Positions 1 to 9,997 of a stretch of DNA of 64,000 nucleotides are shown piece after piece (within the stretch, counting starts at the first letter, position 1; each line of letters starts with the position of its first letter). The DNA comes from Sinomonas mesophila (GTDB lineage: Bacteria > Actinomycetota > Actinomycetes > Actinomycetales > Micrococcaceae). The notes beneath the pieces were generated by a model. That model saw nothing but the letters and a program-made list of their open reading frames with translations. It did not search any database and was not told the origin of the DNA. Location: contig NZ_KV908322.1 of the NCBI RefSeq assembly GCF_001999765.1, positions 124,001 through 188,000 on the forward strand, in the 5' to 3' direction. The translations under genes and the position numbers were made by a program.

Positions 1-39
1 CTCAAGGGCCCGAGAGCTGCCGACAGAGAGAGGAACGCC

Positions 40-522
40 GTGCCCAAGCCGCGCGTCCACATTGCCACCGACCACGCGGGCATGGAGCTCAGCGCACACC
101 TCGCCGAGCACCTGCGCGGGCAGGGGTTCGAGGTCGTCGACCACGGCCCGACGGCATACGACCCGCTCGACGACTACCCCTCCTTCTGCATCAATGCCGC
201 CCGCGCCGTCGTCGCGGACCAGGAAGCCGGCACGCACGCGCTCGGGATCGTCCTGGGCGGCTCCGGCAACGGCGAGCAGATCGCCGCGAACAAGGTCAGG
301 GGCGTCCGGGCCGCGCTCGCCTGGAACCTCGACACGGCCCGGCTCGCGCGCGAGCACAACGACGCGAACGTCGTCGCCGTCGGCGGCCGGCAGCACAGTC
401 TCGAGGAGGCCACCGCGATCATCGAGGCCTTCCTCGCCGAGCCCTTCAGCAATGACGAGCGCCACGTGCGCCGCATCGGCAAGATCGCGACGTACGAGAC
501 GACCGGCGAGATCGTCGAGTAG
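40..522 (+). CDS. rpiB: Ribose-5-phosphate isomerase B
   Basis: Interconverts ribose 5-phosphate and ribulose 5-phosphate in the non-oxidative pentose phosphate pathway in the cytosol. The 160-residue protein shows the RpiB/LacAB signatures IATDHAG (residues 8-14) and GGSGNGEQIAANK (73-85). The catalytic cysteine of enterobacterial RpiB is absent; as in mycobacterial RpiB, the glutamate of GNGEQ (Glu79) is the probable base. The GTG start at 40 has an AGAGAGGA ribosome site just upstream. The stop lies 6 bp before the next gene, suggesting cotranscription. The order rpiB-nei-tig-clpP1-clpP2-clpX resembles the mycobacterial chromosome. Confidence 0.93.
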   Translation: MPKPRVHIATDHAGMELSAHLAEHLRGQGFEVVDHGPTAYDPLDDYPSFCINAARAVVADQEAGTHALGIVLGGSGNGEQIAANKVRGVRAALAWNLDTARLAREHNDANVVAVGGRQHSLEEATAIIEAFLAEPFSNDERHVRRIGKIATYETTGEIVE

Positions 523-528
523 CGGGCG

Positions 529-1452
529 GTGCCAGAGGGTCACTCCGTCCATCGCCTCGCGCGCCAGTTCACGGACGTCTTCGCCGGCAGGTGGCTTGCC
601 GTCTCGAGCCCCCAGGGCCGCTTCGCCGCAGGAGCGGCCCTGCTCGACGGCCGCGTCCTGCTCGCTGCGGACGCGCACGGCAAGCAGCTGTTCCTCCGCT
701 TCGAGGGCGGGCTGGTCCTGCGGGTCCACCTCGGCCTCTACGGCGCGTGGGACTTCGGCGGGGACGAGACGTTCCGCGGCGCCTCGAGCATCGGCGCGCC
801 CCGGCGCGTAGGGGAGCGGGAGGTCGCGGACGACGGCGTGCTGCCGCCGGGTGGGGCGCGCGCCGCGGCGGAGCCGCCGGCGCCCGTCGGCGCAGTCCGG
901 GTCAGGCTCGTGTCCGAGCACGGGTGGGCGGACCTGCGTGGCGCGAGCGTGTGCGTCGCCGAGACCGAGGCCGAGGCCGACGCGGTCCGTGCACGGCTCG
1001 GACCGGACCCGCTCCGCGCGGACCCTCTCCCTGCGGAGGGGACCACGGCGGGCGGCGAGGAGTTCGCGCGGCGGATCGCGCGCCGTCGTACGCCCGTGGG
1101 GCAGCTGCTCATGGACCAGGCGGTCGTCGCCGGGATCGGCAACGTCTACCGCGCCGAGCTGCTCTTCCGGGCCGGCCTCGACCCGGCGCTGCCGGGGACG
1201 CGTCTGGGCGCCGAGCGGGCCGAAGCGCTCTGGCTCGACGCGTGCGCCGCGCTCGCGCAGGGCGTGCGGGACGGGAGGATCATCACGACCGACCCCGCGC
1301 TGTGGCCTGCGGACGGCGAACTCCCGCCGCCCGAGCACTCCCATTACGTCTACCGGCGCCAGGGGCTTCCGTGCCGGCGCTGCGGCACGGAGATCGCCCT
1401 CGCCGAGGCGGCCGGCAGGAAGCTCTACTGGTGCCCTCGCTGCCAAGCCTGA
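529..1452 (+). CDS. nei: Fpg/Nei family DNA glycosylase / AP lyase
   Basis: Base-excision repair enzyme that removes oxidised bases and nicks the abasic site. It starts with MPEGHS: in this family Pro2 is the Schiff-base nucleophile and Glu3 the acid. A helix-two-turn-helix region is visible around AVVAGIGNVYRAELL (about residues 199-213). The C-terminus carries a four-cysteine zinc finger (CRRC and CPRC, roughly residues 283-305). The 307-residue length is slightly above usual because of an Ala/Pro/Gly-rich insert near residues 85-125. GTG start at 529, 6 bp after rpiB. It most resembles the actinobacterial Nei1 type rather than classical Fpg, judged by MPEGHS in place of MPELPE. Confidence 0.88.
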   Translation: MPEGHSVHRLARQFTDVFAGRWLAVSSPQGRFAAGAALLDGRVLLAADAHGKQLFLRFEGGLVLRVHLGLYGAWDFGGDETFRGASSIGAPRRVGEREVADDGVLPPGGARAAAEPPAPVGAVRVRLVSEHGWADLRGASVCVAETEAEADAVRARLGPDPLRADPLPAEGTTAGGEEFARRIARRRTPVGQLLMDQAVVAGIGNVYRAELLFRAGLDPALPGTRLGAERAEALWLDACAALAQGVRDGRIITTDPALWPADGELPPPEHSHYVYRRQGLPCRRCGTEIALAEAAGRKLYWCPRCQA

Positions 1453-1491
1453 AGGCGCGCGCGAGCGGGTGCGGAGGCAGGGGCCGGGGAT

Positions 1492-1521
1492 TTGACAGGG
1501 GGCGCCCCGGACGGCTTTAGT
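1492..1521 (+). promoter_or_regulatory. Promoter of the tRNA-Gly gene
   Basis: A perfect TTGACA -35 box (1492-1497) is followed 18 bp later by TTTAGT (1516-1521). Initiation would fall a few bases before the mature tRNA-Gly end at 1534. It may also serve the tRNA-Pro gene downstream. Confidence 0.65.
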
Positions 1522-1533
1522 GGGAAGGCGCTC

Positions 1534-1604
1534 GGGGACGTAGCTCAATGGTAGAGCCTCAGTCTTCCAAACTGATTACGCGGGTTCGATTCCCGTCGTC
1601 CCCT
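1534..1604 (+). tRNA. tRNA-Gly (anticodon TCC)
   Basis: Folds into a 71-nt cloverleaf. Acceptor GGGGACG pairs with CGTCCCC, the D arm is GCTC/GAGC, the anticodon loop CTTCCAA gives TCC, and the T loop is TTCGATT. The discriminator base is T1604. No CCA is encoded. Confidence 0.95.
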
Positions 1605-1707
1605 CTTGAACAGTGGGCTCCTTCCTTCCGGGAGGGGCCCACTCGCGTCCCCGGGCCCAATGTGCATTGCCGCGTTCCGTCACTGTATCGTGGTCTGTGC
1701 ACTAGAC

Positions 1708-1782
1708 CGGGGTGTAGCTCAGCTTGGCTAGAGCGCCTGCTTTGGGAGCAGGAAGTCGCAGGTTCAAATCCTGTCACCCCGA
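1708..1782 (+). tRNA. tRNA-Pro (anticodon TGG)
   Basis: Acceptor CGGGGTG pairs with CACCCCG. The anticodon stem CCTGC/GCAGG encloses loop TTTGGGA, giving anticodon TGG. The T loop is TTCAAAT. Discriminator A1782; no CCA is encoded. It lies 103 bp after tRNA-Gly and 66 bp before tig, the same neighbourhood as in other actinobacteria. Confidence 0.95.
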
Positions 1783-1848
1783 CAGTCGCGTCCTGAGGCA
1801 CATGTCCCAGGGCCGCACCCCTATCCGACCATCCAGGAGAGCCACGCT

Positions 1849-3237
1849 GTGAAGAGCGCTGCCGAGAACCTCAGCCCCACCCGGGTCAAGCTCAACGTCG
1901 AGGTTCCCTTCGACGAACTGAAGCCGAACATCGACGCCGCCTACAAGGCCGTCGCTGAGCAGATCCAGGTCCCGGGCTTCCGCAAGGGCAAGGTCCCGGC
2001 CCGCCTCATCGACCAGCGCGTGGGCCGCGGTTACGTCCTCGAGACGGCCATCAACGAGGGCCTCAACGATTGGTACCAGCAGGCCGTGGCCGAGACCGGC
2101 ATCCGCCCGCTCGCCCGTCCCGAGGTCGAGATCACCGAGGTTCCCGACCCGTCCGCGACGGACGGCGAGCTCAAGTTCACCGTCGAGGTCGATGTGCGCC
2201 CCGAGGTCGAGCTGCCCGACTACGCCGGCATCAAGGTCGACGTCGCCGCCGCCGAGCCCTCCGACGAGGACGTCGAGACGGCCCTCGACGAGCTCCGCGG
2301 CCGCTTCGGCACCCTCAAGCCGGTCGACCGCCCGGCCCAGGCCAAGGACTTCCTGACGATCGACATCACGGCGTCGGTCGAGGGCGAGGAGGTCGACTCC
2401 GCGTCCGGCCTCTCCTACGAGGTCGGCTCCGGCACGATGCTCGAGGGCCTCGACGAGGCCGTGACCGGCCTGTCCGCGGGCGAGGAGTCCGTGTTCGAGA
2501 CCAAGCTGGCAGGCGGCGAGCACGCCGGCGAGGACGCCTCGGTCAAGGTCACGGTCACCGCCGTCAAGGAGCGCGAGCTCCCCGAGGCCGACGACGACTT
2601 CGCCCAGCTCGCGTCGGAGTTCGACACGATCGCCGAGCTCCGCGAGGACCTCACGAAGCAGGCGGCGCAGTCCAAGGTCGTCGGCCAGGGCGTCGAGGCC
2701 CGCGACAAGGTCCTCGACAAGCTCGTCGAGCTCATCGAGGTGCCCGTCCCCGAGGCCGTCCTGGCCGAGCAGATCGAGTCCCACTTCAACCAGGCCAACG
2801 GCGGCCACGCGGCCGGCGAGGACCACGACACCGAGGAGCACCGCGCCGAGGTCAAGGCCAACACGGAGCGCGCGTTCAAGAACGAGGTCATCCTCGACGC
2901 GATCGCGGACAAGGAGGAGATCGGCGTCTCGCAGTCCGAGCTCATCGAGTACCTCGTCACGACCGCGAGCCAGTACGGCATGGACCCGAACCAGTTCGCC
3001 CAGATCATGGACCAGTCCGGCCAGGTCCCGATGATGGTCGGCGAGGTCCGCCGCCGCAAGGCCCTCGCCGTCGTCCTCGGCCAGGCCGAGGTCACCGACT
3101 CCGAGGGCAACGCCGTCGACCTGAGCGAGTTCGTCCGCCCGGCCGGCGAGGAGCCCGCCGCGGAGGAGACGGCTGGATCTGCAGAGGACGCCGCCGAGGT
3201 CGTCCCGAGCGACGACCCCGCCGCCGCCAAGTTCTGA
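1849..3237 (+). CDS. tig: Trigger factor, ribosome-bound chaperone
   Basis: Binds the ribosome near protein L23 and shields nascent chains; the middle domain is an FKBP-type prolyl isomerase. The ribosome-docking signature [10 protein letters not shown] is at about residues 42-51. An FKBP-like block follows around residues 160-245, then a long helical substrate-binding region, and an acidic Ala/Glu-rich tail. At 462 residues it is slightly longer than usual, as in other actinobacteria. GTG start at 1849 with AGGAGAG at 1831-1837. A strong terminator follows, so clpP1 has its own promoter. Confidence 0.96.
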   Translation: MKSAAENLSPTRVKLNVEVPFDELKPNIDAAYKAVAEQIQVPGFRKGKVPARLIDQRVGRGYVLETAINEGLNDWYQQAVAETGIRPLARPEVEITEVPDPSATDGELKFTVEVDVRPEVELPDYAGIKVDVAAAEPSDEDVETALDELRGRFGTLKPVDRPAQAKDFLTIDITASVEGEEVDSASGLSYEVGSGTMLEGLDEAVTGLSAGEESVFETKLAGGEHAGEDASVKVTVTAVKERELPEADDDFAQLASEFDTIAELREDLTKQAAQSKVVGQGVEARDKVLDKLVELIEVPVPEAVLAEQIESHFNQANGGHAAGEDHDTEEHRAEVKANTERAFKNEVILDAIADKEEIGVSQSELIEYLVTTASQYGMDPNQFAQIMDQSGQVPMMVGEVRRRKALAVVLGQAEVTDSEGNAVDLSEFVRPAGEEPAAEETAGSAEDAAEVVPSDDPAAAKF

Positions 3238-3277
3238 GGCGCACCGCTGGGCCCCTCGGCCCGCCGGGAAGCCTCTG

Positions 3278-3318
3278 ACGGCCGCCGCGACCAGCCACGT
3301 GCTGGGCGCGGCGGCCGT
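3278..3318 (+). terminator. Terminator after tig
   Basis: Twelve-bp arms ACGGCCGCCGCG and CGCGGCGGCCGT enclose a second 5-bp stem (CCAGC/GCTGG) with loop CACGT. There is only a weak T tract (TTCCG), as is common in GC-rich actinobacteria. It lies 41 bp past the tig stop. Confidence 0.75.
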
Positions 3319-3467
3319 TCCGCGTCAGGGGCGCAATCGGGGCCGCTCCCCGGTGCCATGACGCCGTCAGCGAACAGTGCCCGCCCGGCCGCCACCGCGC
3401 AGCTGAAAGGGGCTAGTGTCCCTGTAGCAGCATTCGAACACTGCAGCAGATGGAGAAGGATCGCACC

Positions 3468-4094
3468 ATGACCACCCAGCAGGAGAGCACCCCCCGGCTG
3501 GCCGCGCCCGGCGAGGCCAACGGCCAGGACAACTTCGTCTACCAGCGGCTCCTCAAGGAGCGCATCATCTGGCTCGGCTCGGAGGTCCGGGACGAGAACG
3601 CCAACGCCATCTGCTCCCAGCTCCTCCTCCTCTCGGCTGAGGACCCGCAGAAGGACATCTACCTCTACATCAACTCGCCGGGCGGGTCCGTCACGGCTGG
3701 CATGGCCATCTACGACACGATGCAGTTCATCCCGAACGACGTCGTCACCGTCGCCACCGGGCTCGCCGCCTCGATGGGGCAGTTCCTGCTCTCCTCGGGG
3801 ACGAAGGGCAAGCGCTACGCGACGCCGCACGCGCGCATCCTCATGCACCAGCCCTCGGGCGGCATCGGCGGCACGGCGTCGGACATCAAGATCCAGGCCG
3901 AGCTGATCCTGCACATGAAGAAGGTCATGGCGGAGCTGACGGCGGACCAGACGGGGCAGTCGGTCGAGACGATCCTCAAGGACAACGACCGCGACAAGTG
4001 GTTCACCGCGCAGGAGGCCCTCGAGTACGGGTTCTTCGACAAGATCGCCGAGCGTGCCGGGCACGTCTCCGGCGGCGGCGGAACCGACAAGTAG
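3468..4094 (+). CDS. clpP1: ATP-dependent Clp protease proteolytic subunit 1
   Basis: Serine peptidase subunit that forms a mixed ring with ClpP2 and degrades substrates delivered by ClpX or ClpC. The nucleophile sits in GLAASMGQF and the catalytic histidine in [11 protein letters not shown] chose ATG 3468, 208 residues, over the in-frame ATG at 3450 because GGAGAAGGA at 3452-3460 is an ideally spaced ribosome site for 3468 and lies inside the longer frame. A TAGTGT element at 3414-3419 is a possible -10. clpP2 starts 31 bp downstream, so the pair is probably one transcript. Confidence 0.95.
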   Translation: MTTQQESTPRLAAPGEANGQDNFVYQRLLKERIIWLGSEVRDENANAICSQLLLLSAEDPQKDIYLYINSPGGSVTAGMAIYDTMQFIPNDVVTVATGLAASMGQFLLSSGTKGKRYATPHARILMHQPSGGIGGTASDIKIQAELILHMKKVMAELTADQTGQSVETILKDNDRDKWFTAQEALEYGFFDKIAERAGHVSGGGGTDK

Positions 4095-4125
4095 AGACGC
4101 CTAAGCAGGCAAGGAGCATTTCGAG

Positions 4126-4785
4126 ATGGACATGAGCATGGGCGTCAACCCCGCCGGGCTTCCCACGGCCCGCTACGTTCTCCCGCAGTTCGAGGAGCGC
4201 ACGCCGTACGGCTTCAAGCGCCAGGACCCGTACACCAAGCTGTTCGAGGACCGCATCATCTTCATGGGCGTCCAGGTCGACGATGCGTCCGCCGACGACA
4301 TCATGGCGCAGCTGCTCGTCCTCGAGGCGAACGATCCGGACCGGGACATCACGATGTACATCAACTCCCCGGGCGGCTCGTTCACCGCGATGACGGCCAT
4401 CTACGACACGATGCAGTTCATCCGGCCCGAGATCCAGACCGTGTGCCTCGGCATGGCGGCCTCTGCCGCCGCCGTGATCCTCGCCGCCGGGACGCCGGGC
4501 AAGCGCCTCGCGCTGCCGAACTCGACGGTCATGATCCACCAGCCGGCACTCTCCGGCGGCTCTGGAGGGCAGGCAACCGACCTCGAGATCCAGGCGCGCG
4601 AGGTCCTGCGCATGCGCGAGTGGCTCGAGCATACGTGGGCCAAGCACACGAACAAGACCCCCGAGGAGATCAGCGCCGACATCGAGCGCGACAAGTTCCT
4701 CACTGCAGAGGAGGCCAAGGACTACGGGCTCGTGGACGAGGTGCTGCAGTCCCGCAAGATCCGCCCGAGCGCGATCGCCCGCTGA
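4126..4785 (+). CDS. clpP2: ATP-dependent Clp protease proteolytic subunit 2
   Basis: Second subunit of the mixed actinobacterial ClpP1P2 protease. The nucleophile motif is [11 protein letters not shown] and the histidine motif [10 protein letters not shown]. An N-terminal extension of about 25 residues before [14 protein letters not shown] is typical of ClpP2 and is probably processed. AAGGAG at 4111-4116 supports ATG 4126; ATGs at 4132 and 4138 are possible but less well spaced. A 15-bp hairpin follows before clpX. Confidence 0.95.
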   Translation: MDMSMGVNPAGLPTARYVLPQFEERTPYGFKRQDPYTKLFEDRIIFMGVQVDDASADDIMAQLLVLEANDPDRDITMYINSPGGSFTAMTAIYDTMQFIRPEIQTVCLGMAASAAAVILAAGTPGKRLALPNSTVMIHQPALSGGSGGQATDLEIQAREVLRMREWLEHTWAKHTNKTPEEISADIERDKFLTAEEAKDYGLVDEVLQSRKIRPSAIAR

Positions 4786-4792
4786 GGTCCAT

Positions 4793-4827
4793 GGCGCCGG
4801 TGTCCGGTTCATCCGGACACCGGCGCC
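4793..4827 (+). terminator. Terminator between clpP2 and clpX
   Basis: A perfect 15-bp stem, GGCGCCGGTGTCCGG with CCGGACACCGGCGCC, and a 5-nt loop TTCAT. It starts 8 bp after the clpP2 stop. A TACAGT -10 candidate for clpX follows at 4859-4864. Confidence 0.75.
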
Positions 4828-4900
4828 GTGCTTCCCGACGAGTGTCAGCGCGGTGGCCTACAGTGGGAAGGTCACAGCTTCTGCAGAAGGGAATCGACGA

Positions 4901-6190
<1,290 letters not shown>

Positions 6191-6277
6191 CCCCAGGTCC
6201 CGCGGTGTCCGCCGCCAGGGGCTACGGGCCTCTGGGCGGGGGCATCGAGACGCACGAGCAGCGCAAGGAGCACACGC

Positions 6278-6901
6278 ATGACCGCCGAGGGCGCAGCCGC
6301 AAAGCAGAGGGCAGACTTCTGGTTCGACCCCGCCTGCCCGTTCGCCTGGGTCACCTCCCGGTGGATCGAGCAGGTCGAGAAGGTCCGGGACATCGAGACG
6401 ACGTGGCACGTCATGAGCCTGTCCGTCCTGAACGAGGGCCGGGAGCTCGACCACGACTACCAGCGCCGCATGGACGACAACTGGGGTCCGGTGCGCGTCA
6501 TCATCGCCGCCTCGGAACTCCACGGGCGCGAGCACATCAAGCCGCTCTACGACGCGATGGGGACGCTCATCCACCAGGAGGGCGTCACCGACCGGGCTGA
6601 GGTGGTCCGCAGGGCGCTCGAGCACGTGGGCCTCCCGGCCGAGCTGGCCTCGGCCGCAGACTCCGACGACTTCGACCCCCAGCTCCGTGCGAGCCACAAG
6701 GAGGGGATCGACAAGGTGGGCCAGGACGTCGGGACGCCCATCGTGGCGTTCAACGGCACGGCCTTCTTCGGCCCCGTCATCACGCGCGTCCCCGTGGGCG
6801 AGGAGGCAGGGAGGATGTGGGACGCCTCCGTGGTGCTGGCCGCCAATCCACACTTCTTCGAGATCAAGCGCACGCGCACCGAGCGGCCCAAGGCCGTCTG
6901 A
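6278..6901 (+). CDS. DsbA-family oxidoreductase of the Rv2466c (mycothiol-dependent nitroreductase) type
   Basis: Thioredoxin-fold protein of 207 residues related to mycobacterial Rv2466c, which uses mycothiol to reduce substrates. Family landmarks are ADFWFDPACPFAW (residues 12-24), WGPVRVIIAA, GTPIVAFNGTAFFGPV (containing the cis-proline loop) and PHFFEIKRTRTE near the C-terminus. The active-site motif reads CPFA (20-23), so the second cysteine of the CPWC motif I recall for Rv2466c is missing and only a monothiol mechanism seems possible. AAGGAG precedes ATG 6278. It lies 87 bp after clpX. Confidence 0.85.
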   Translation: MTAEGAAAKQRADFWFDPACPFAWVTSRWIEQVEKVRDIETTWHVMSLSVLNEGRELDHDYQRRMDDNWGPVRVIIAASELHGREHIKPLYDAMGTLIHQEGVTDRAEVVRRALEHVGLPAELASAADSDDFDPQLRASHKEGIDKVGQDVGTPIVAFNGTAFFGPVITRVPVGEEAGRMWDASVVLAANPHFFEIKRTRTERPKAV

Positions 6902-6963
6902 CGCGGGCGACGGCGCAGGACAACGGCCCTGCGAACTACATTCGAGTAGTTTTCCCGACCCCC

Positions 6964-6993
6964 TTGCATGCCCCCGTGATCGGGACCACAATA
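6964..6993 (+). promoter_or_regulatory. Possible promoter of the small 7023-7085 gene
   Basis: TTGCAT (6964-6969) and CACAAT or ACAATA (6987-6993) are spaced 17-18 bp apart. The segment is noticeably AT-richer than its surroundings. Initiation would be near 7000, about 20 nt before the small reading frame. Confidence 0.4.
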
Positions 6994-7022
6994 ATCAGTA
7001 CCTCATTCGAAAGGATGAGGAC

Positions 7023-7085
7023 GTGGAAACCAAAGATTCAGTGACAGTCGTATCGACGCAGCCTCAGGCAAAGCCGAACGACTGA
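7023..7085 (+). CDS. Possible 20-residue small protein
   Basis: A 21-codon frame (GTG to TGA) encoding a polar 20-residue peptide that starts VETKDS and ends QAKPND. It has a good ribosome site (AAAGGATGAGG, 7010-7020), a promoter candidate at 6964-6993 and a hairpin terminator at 7166-7199. No membrane segment, cysteine or known family is visible. A nearly complete expression cassette around so short a frame is why it is listed. Alternatives are a regulatory RNA with an incidental frame, or a degraded gene. Confidence 0.4.
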   Translation: METKDSVTVVSTQPQAKPND

Positions 7086-7165
7086 CCGCCAGTGACGGAG
7101 CGGTAAGACCTGGATTCCAAGGATTCCACGAGACTGCAAGAACGTCACCGCGCAGCCGAAAAGTC

Positions 7166-7199
7166 GAAGCCCCACCAACGTCATCGCTGATGGGGCTTC
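7166..7199 (+). terminator. Hairpin terminator after the small 7023-7085 gene
   Basis: Perfect 9-bp arms GAAGCCCCA (7166-7174) and TGGGGCTTC (7191-7199), a 16-nt loop, then CCCTTTGT. Oriented for plus-strand transcription. Confidence 0.6.
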
Positions 7200-7269
7200 C
7201 CCTTTGTCCGGATGCGGCCGTGCTGTCCGCTCCGTGAAGGGCTTGCTGACCACTCCACGACGGCCGGTG

Positions 7270-7302
7270 CGCGGCCCGAAGCCCCAGGGGCTTCGGGCCG
7301 CG
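7270..7302 (-). terminator. Long palindrome terminating valS
   Basis: GCGGCCCGAAGCCCC (7271-7285) is perfectly repeated inverted at 7287-7301, with one more flanking pair on each side, leaving an effective 3-nt loop. It sits 9 bp past the valS stop, so it most likely ends valS and also insulates the convergent small transcript. Confidence 0.75.
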
Positions 7303-7310
7303 CCGGCTGT

Positions 7311-9926
7311 CTAGGCCTCGGCGGGGGCGAGCTCGACGGAGCTCACAGTGAGCTCCCCGGCGCCATCCACGAGCTCGATCGTGCGGGCGTTGGCCGCCGC
7401 ACGCAGGTCGCCGAGTCCGTTCTGGAGCTGCTTGAGCTGCTCCGCGGGGGCGGAGACGACGGCCGAGAGGACCTCGGTGCGCTGCTTGACCTTGGCCTCG
7501 GACTTGGCCTTGCGGATGCCGGAGAGCGCGGCCCCGACCGTCGGCAGCATGCCCGTGTCGCCGTCGGCCACGGCCACCGGTGCCGGCCACGCGGCGCGGT
7601 GGACAGAGCCCGAGCGCCACCAGCGCCAGACCTCGTCCGTCGCGAACGGCAGGATCGGGGCGAAGAGACGCAGGACCGCGTCGAGCGTCGTGGCGAGGGC
7701 CGCGAGCACCGAGGCCTTCTGTTCCTCGCCCTGGGCCCCGTAGGCGCGGTCCTTGACGAGCTCGACGTAGTCGTCGGTGAACTGCCAGAAGAACGACTCC
7801 GTAATCTGCAGCGCCTTGGCCGGGTCGTAGGCGGCGAAGGCCCCGCCCGCCTGCTCCACGACCTCCGCCAGCTGGGCGAGGAGTGCGCGGTCCAGGGCGT
7901 TGACGAGGACCGGGTCCGATCCGTCCGCGAGCACGTTGGCCTCCGTCGCGCCAAGGCCCAGCACGAACTTGGAGGCGTTGAGGATCTTGATCGCGAGGCG
8001 CCTGCCGATCTTCATCTGGGCGACCTCGAAGGCGGTGTCCGCGCCGAGGCGGGCCGAGGCGGCCCAGTAGCGGACGGCGTCCGCCCCGTACTCCTCGAGG
8101 ATGTCAGTCGGGACCACGACGTTGCCCTTGGACTTGGACATCTTCTTGCGGTCCGGGTCGAGGACCCAGCCCGAGATCGCCGCGTGCTTCCACGGCACCT
8201 TGCCGTGGAGCTCCTCGCCGCGTACCACGGTCGCGAAGAGCCACGTGCGAATGATCTCGTGCGCCTGCGGCCGCAGGTCGAAGGGGAACACCTTGCCGTA
8301 GAACCCGTCGTCGGTGCTCCAGCGCCCCACGATCTGCGGGGTCAGCGAGGACGTCGCCCAGGTGTCGAAAATGTCGGGATCGCCCGTGAAGCCGCCGGGG
8401 ACGTCGCGCTGCGACTCGTCGTACCCGGGGGCGGGCTCCGCGACGGGGTCCACCGGGAGCGACTCGTCGGAAGGGACGATGGGCGAGGTGTAGTCGGGGT
8501 TGCCGTCGTCATCGAGCCGGTACCAGACCGGGATCGGCACGCCGAAGAAGCGCTGGCGCGAGATGAGCCAGTCGCCGTTGAGGCCCTCGACCCAGTTCTC
8601 GTAGCGCGAGCGCATGAACGAGGGGTGCCACTCGAGCTCGCGGCCGCGCGTGATGAACGTCGCGCGGCGGTCCTCGTCGCGGCCTCCGTTGCGGATGTAC
8701 CACTGGCGGCTCGTGACGACCTCGAGCGGCTTGTCGCCCTTCTCGTAGAAGTTCACCGGGTGGAGGATCTTCTTCGGCTCGCCGTCGAGGAGGCCACGCT
8801 CGGTGAGGATCTTCACGACCGCCTCCTTCGCGGAGAACGCCGTCTTGCCGGCGATCTCCGCGTAGGCCTCGTGGCCCTCCTCCGAGGTGATCCAGTCCGG
8901 CGTCTCGCTCTGGATGCGGCCGTCGCGGCCGATGATCGCGCGCGTGGGCAGCTGGAGCTCGCGCCACCACGTGACGTCGGTCAGGTCGCCGAAGGTGCAG
9001 ACCATCGCGATGCCCGAGCCCTTGTCCGGCTTCGCGAGAGGGTGGGCCTTGACCTCGACCTCGACGCCGAAGAGCGGCGAGGTGACCTTCGTGCCGAAGA
9101 GGTGCTGGAAGCGCTCGTCGTCCGGATGCGCGACGAGGGCCGCGCAGGCTGCGAGGAGCTCGGGGCGCGTCGTCTCGACGTGGATGGGCTCGCCGTCCGG
9201 CGTCGTGAACGCGTAGCGGTAGTACGCGCCCGGGACCTCGCGGTCCTCGAGCTCGGCCTGGGCCACGGCCGTGCGGAAGGTGACGTCCCACAGGGTGGGA
9301 GCTTCGGCGAGGTACGCGTCGCCGTCGGCGACGTTCTTGAGGAACGCGCGCTGGGACACGGCGCGGGACGTCGCATCGATCGTGCGGTAGGTCAGGTCCC
9401 AGTCGACCGAGAGGCCCAGCGTCTTGAAGAGGTGCTCGAAGACCTTCTCGTCCTCGACCGCGAGCTCCTCGCACAGCTCGATGAAGTTCCGGCGCGAGAC
9501 GACGTCGAAGTCGCGCTGGTTCTTGGCGGGCTGGGCCGGCGGGCGGTAGCCGGCGTCGTACGCGATCGACGGATCGCAGCGGACGCCGTAGTAGTTCTGC
9601 ACGCGGCGCTCGGTGGGCAGGCCGTTGTCGTCCCAGCCCATCGGGTAGAACACGTTCTTCCCGGTCATGCGCTGGTAGCGCGCGAGCAGGTCGGTCTGCG
9701 TGAAGGAGAACATGTGGCCGACGTGCAGCGAGCCCGAGGCGGTGGGCGGAGGGGTGTCGATCGAGTAGACCTGCTCCCGCGTGGTCTCGGGGTCGAACCG
9801 GTAGGTCCCCTCCGCGAGCCAGCGTTCGGTGAGCTTGGACTCGAGGCCCTCGAGGGCGGGCTTGTCGGGAACGGCGGTCGGGGTGCGTCCGGGCGTGTCT
9901 GTACCCGCGGTGACTGCTTCAGGCAT
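7311..9926 (-). CDS. valS: Valine-tRNA ligase
   Basis: Charges tRNA-Val. A class I synthetase with the HIGH-type motif HVGHM (about residue 63) and KMSKS in KKMSKSKGN. The editing (CP1) domain, anticodon-binding domain and C-terminal coiled-coil arm are all present; 871 residues. Its neighbours are transcribed in the opposite direction, so it forms a single-gene unit with its own strong terminator. A GGAAG site lies about 11 nt before the ATG at 9926. Confidence 0.97.
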   Translation of the reverse strand: MPEAVTAGTDTPGRTPTAVPDKPALEGLESKLTERWLAEGTYRFDPETTREQVYSIDTPPPTASGSLHVGHMFSFTQTDLLARYQRMTGKNVFYPMGWDDNGLPTERRVQNYYGVRCDPSIAYDAGYRPPAQPAKNQRDFDVVSRRNFIELCEELAVEDEKVFEHLFKTLGLSVDWDLTYRTIDATSRAVSQRAFLKNVADGDAYLAEAPTLWDVTFRTAVAQAELEDREVPGAYYRYAFTTPDGEPIHVETTRPELLAACAALVAHPDDERFQHLFGTKVTSPLFGVEVEVKAHPLAKPDKGSGIAMVCTFGDLTDVTWWRELQLPTRAIIGRDGRIQSETPDWITSEEGHEAYAEIAGKTAFSAKEAVVKILTERGLLDGEPKKILHPVNFYEKGDKPLEVVTSRQWYIRNGGRDEDRRATFITRGRELEWHPSFMRSRYENWVEGLNGDWLISRQRFFGVPIPVWYRLDDDGNPDYTSPIVPSDESLPVDPVAEPAPGYDESQRDVPGGFTGDPDIFDTWATSSLTPQIVGRWSTDDGFYGKVFPFDLRPQAHEIIRTWLFATVVRGEELHGKVPWKHAAISGWVLDPDRKKMSKSKGNVVVPTDILEEYGADAVRYWAASARLGADTAFEVAQMKIGRRLAIKILNASKFVLGLGATEANVLADGSDPVLVNALDRALLAQLAEVVEQAGGAFAAYDPAKALQITESFFWQFTDDYVELVKDRAYGAQGEEQKASVLAALATTLDAVLRLFAPILPFATDEVWRWWRSGSVHRAAWPAPVAVADGDTGMLPTVGAALSGIRKAKSEAKVKQRTEVLSAVVSAPAEQLKQLQNGLGDLRAAANARTIELVDGAGELTVSSVELAPAEA

Positions 9927-9985
9927 GGGGCCAATTCTTCCATGGATTGCAACCTCAGTCGGCGGCGGCGCGGCGGGAGCGCCCC

Positions 9986-9991
9986 TAGCAT
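9986..9991 (+). promoter_or_regulatory. -10 element placed for a leaderless DUF488 transcript
   Basis: TAGCAT ends 7 bp before the A of ATG 9998, so transcription would start at the start codon. No ribosome site precedes that ATG. Confidence 0.5.
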
Positions 9992-9997
9992 GGGCAC

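Noticed and set aside
62-811. Long Ser/Arg-rich and Pro/Arg-rich reading frames opposite or offset to real genes (here and through the whole conserved region)
   Set aside because: They overlap well-supported genes in other frames and have the composition expected of shadow frames in very GC-rich DNA.
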